DNA of 64,000 bases. Origin: Paenibacillus durus ATCC 35681 (GTDB lineage Bacteria > Bacillota > Bacilli > Paenibacillales > Paenibacillaceae). Positions 62,831 to 64,000 of this stretch are shown here, in pieces; the first letter of the stretch is position 1; the number at the start of each line of letters is the position of its first letter. The stretch is taken from assembly GCF_000993825.1 (NCBI RefSeq), contig NZ_CP011114.1, positions 2,976,001 through 3,040,000 on the forward strand, read 5' to 3'. Position numbers and translations under genes: made by a program. The notes beneath the pieces are model-generated. The model saw nothing but the letters and a program-made list of their open reading frames with translations, made no database searches and was not told the origin of the DNA.

Positions 62831-63544
62831 CTAGAATTTAAGCCAACCCGGAGTAATGCCTTGCAGCCAAATGGTAATACGGAACATCTGATCCGTAAAC
62901 AGCAAAATGCCCATAAAGACCATCAGCGCTCCGCCGATTTTCATCAGAGGACCCGAATATTTCAGCAGCCGCCGCGCCCCGCCAACGAAGAAGGCCAGCA
63001 CGAAAAAAGGCAGCGCGAACCCGATGCTGTACGCCGTAATCAGCTTCAGCCAGGTTCCCGGTTCGCTCGCCGACAGGGCGATAATCGCCGTCAGGATCGG
63101 ACCGATGCAGGGCGACCAGCCGGCGGAGAAGCCGATCCCGAAAATAAAGGAACCGGCGTAGCCCGCCGGTTTCCGGCTGAACTCCAGCTTACGCTCGCGC
63201 ATAAGGAAGCGGGGCTGAAAAATTCCCAGCAGAAATAGTCCCATCACTATGATCAGGATAGCGGACAATCGGCGGATCAGCTCTCGCTGTTCAATGAAGA
63301 ACTGCCCGAATACTCCGGCGCCGAAGCCGAGCGTATAAAAGACCGCCGAAAACCCCAGAATGAACGCCAGTGTATGGCTGAGCGTGCGAAGACGGGCTTC
63401 CCTTCTCTGTTCTCCCGTTCTTAGCTGCTGGACCGACAGCCCGGTTATGTATGATAAATAAGAAGGATACAGCGGCAGACAGCAGGGGGAAATGAACGAA
63501 GCCAGACCGGCGGCCAAAGCGATTCCCGCGTTAATGTTGGACAC
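62831..63544 (-). CDS. ccdA: CcdA-type thiol-disulphide transporter
   Basis: Moves reducing equivalents across the membrane for cytochrome c and spore cortex maturation. The 237 residues have six spans; the redox pair motif is in FISPCCLPLYPSYLSY (residues 17-32) and the second in AGWSPCIGPILTA. Start GTG 63544 after GGAGAG. Isolated between mntR and the metal permease. Confidence 0.9.
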   Translation of the reverse strand: MSNINAGIALAAGLASFISPCCLPLYPSYLSYITGLSVQQLRTGEQRREARLRTLSHTLAFILGFSAVFYTLGFGAGVFGQFFIEQRELIRRLSAILIIVMGLFLLGIFQPRFLMRERKLEFSRKPAGYAGSFIFGIGFSAGWSPCIGPILTAIIALSASEPGTWLKLITAYSIGFALPFFVLAFFVGGARRLLKYSGPLMKIGGALMVFMGILLFTDQMFRITIWLQGITPGWLKF

Positions 63545-63628
63545 AGCGGCATCTCTCCTTCAGTCACATTGCCGGGAGCCTTCGGGCTTCCGGTTTTGCT
63601 GCTGCTTTCTCATCCTTTCCGGTTGATT

Positions 63629-64000
63629 CTACAGGCGAACTCCCTTTTTACCGGCCAGTGTCAGCGCAAGAAGAGCAATCAGCAGTAGAACAATGGTCGC
63701 GCCCGGTGCCAGGTTCCAGACCCCTGCAATGACCAGCCCGCCGACAACGGCGATTTCCGCTATAACAACCGATAAAATAACGGCGATTCTAAAGCTGCGC
63801 GATAGCAGCAGGCTGATCGCCACCGGCACTGTCAGAAGTGCGGATACGAGCAGAGAGCCGACGATTTTGATCGCGGTGCTGATAACGAGGGCCGTCAGAA
63901 TGGTGATCAGCACATTAAGCATCTTAACAGGCAGTCCGCTTACGCTGGCAGCATCCTCCTCGAAGCTGAGTAGAAAGAACTCCTTGAAAAACACCGACAT
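63629..64000 (-). CDS. Zinc/manganese ABC transporter permease, C-terminal part (partial)
   Basis: The visible 123 residues are the C-terminal end of an ABC-3 type metal permease (ZnuB/MntB-like), with spans such as LITILTALVISTAIKIVGSLLVSALLTVPVA and GATIVLLLIALLALTLAG. The true start lies beyond 64000, so the internal ATG at 64000 is not it. Metal specificity cannot be told from this part; mntR is close by. Confidence 0.85.
   Translation of the reverse strand: MSVFFKEFFLLSFEEDAASVSGLPVKMLNVLITILTALVISTAIKIVGSLLVSALLTVPVAISLLLSRSFRIAVILSVVIAEIAVVGGLVIAGVWNLAPGATIVLLLIALLALTLAGKKGVRL

Noticed and set aside
1..64000. CRISPR arrays, tRNA or rRNA genes, prophage blocks
   Set aside because: No regularly spaced repeats, no cloverleaf-type sequences and no phage structural genes were seen on either strand.

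Overview
The window comes from the chromosome of an endospore-forming Bacillales bacterium, most likely Paenibacillus. The evidence is the gene content (complete spoIIIAA-AH, spoIVB, spo0A, spoIIM, mciZ, an sda-like gene), strong AGGAGG-type ribosome sites with frequent GTG/TTG starts, and a gene order that follows the B. subtilis yqh-yqi-yqj-yqk region. The genus is inferred from composition and gene order only. Almost all housekeeping genes lie on the minus strand.

Layout. 1-9.8 kb: deoB (partial), xerD, a DUF4227 gene, fur, a foreign insertion, spoIIM, an endonuclease-Q-like gene, nudF, a divergent mciZ-like gene, an M20 peptidase, a tiny Prli42-like gene and lipB. 9.9-15.1 kb: branched-chain 2-oxo acid dehydrogenase (E2, E1 beta, E1 alpha, E3). 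15.3-18.4 kb: plus-strand accessory genes (DUF2627, acyltransferase, DUF1801, thymidine kinase). 18.5-25.8 kb: a Rieske oxygenase with a ferredoxin/flavodoxin-type NADP reductase, then a LacI-controlled sugar ABC importer. 26-29.9 kb: an AT-richer accessory block with a DUF2007-like gene, a DinB-fold gene, an agr-like peptide-signalling locus, an Sda-like checkpoint gene and a CDP-alcohol phosphatidyltransferase. 30-46.2 kb: spo0A, spoIVB, recN, argR, a frameshifted gene, the tlyA-type methyltransferase, dxs, ispA, xseB, xseA, folD, nusB, the DUF2273/amaP/asp23 envelope-stress genes, accC and accB. 46.4-52.8 kb: the spoIIIA operon and yqhV. 53-64 kb: a YitT protein, aspartate kinase, efp, an Xaa-Pro peptidase, yqhR, yqhQ, yqhP, a patatin-like protein, a GHL10 surface protein, mntR, ccdA and the C-terminal part of a metal ABC permease.

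Most notable points. (1) The spoIIM 3' end is interrupted by about 1.9 kb carrying a PadR/SRPBCC pair and the 5' domain of a group II intron. The insertion is bounded by a 21-bp direct repeat of spoIIM coding sequence, and the displaced original spoIIM tail can still be read beyond it. (2) The agr-like locus has a polytopic membrane protein with no kinase domain, an AgrB with the conserved Arg/His/Cys triad and a probable non-AUG start, a Cys-less AgrD-like peptide and a stand-alone LytTR regulator. It sits upstream of an Sda-like gene and near spo0A. (3) recN is preceded by a LexA box placed exactly between -35 and -10 elements, followed by an intrinsic-terminator-like hairpin before the gene. 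(4) A conserved gene between argR and the tlyA-type gene carries a one-base frameshift at a C homopolymer.

How the genes work together: the bkd complex needs lipoate (lipB is adjacent) and supplies primers for branched-chain fatty acids, while accB/accC supply malonyl-CoA. dxs, ispA and xseAB/folD form the usual isoprenoid/DNA/one-carbon cluster. spoIIIA, spoIVB, spoIIM, mciZ, sda and spo0A cover successive stages of sporulation control.
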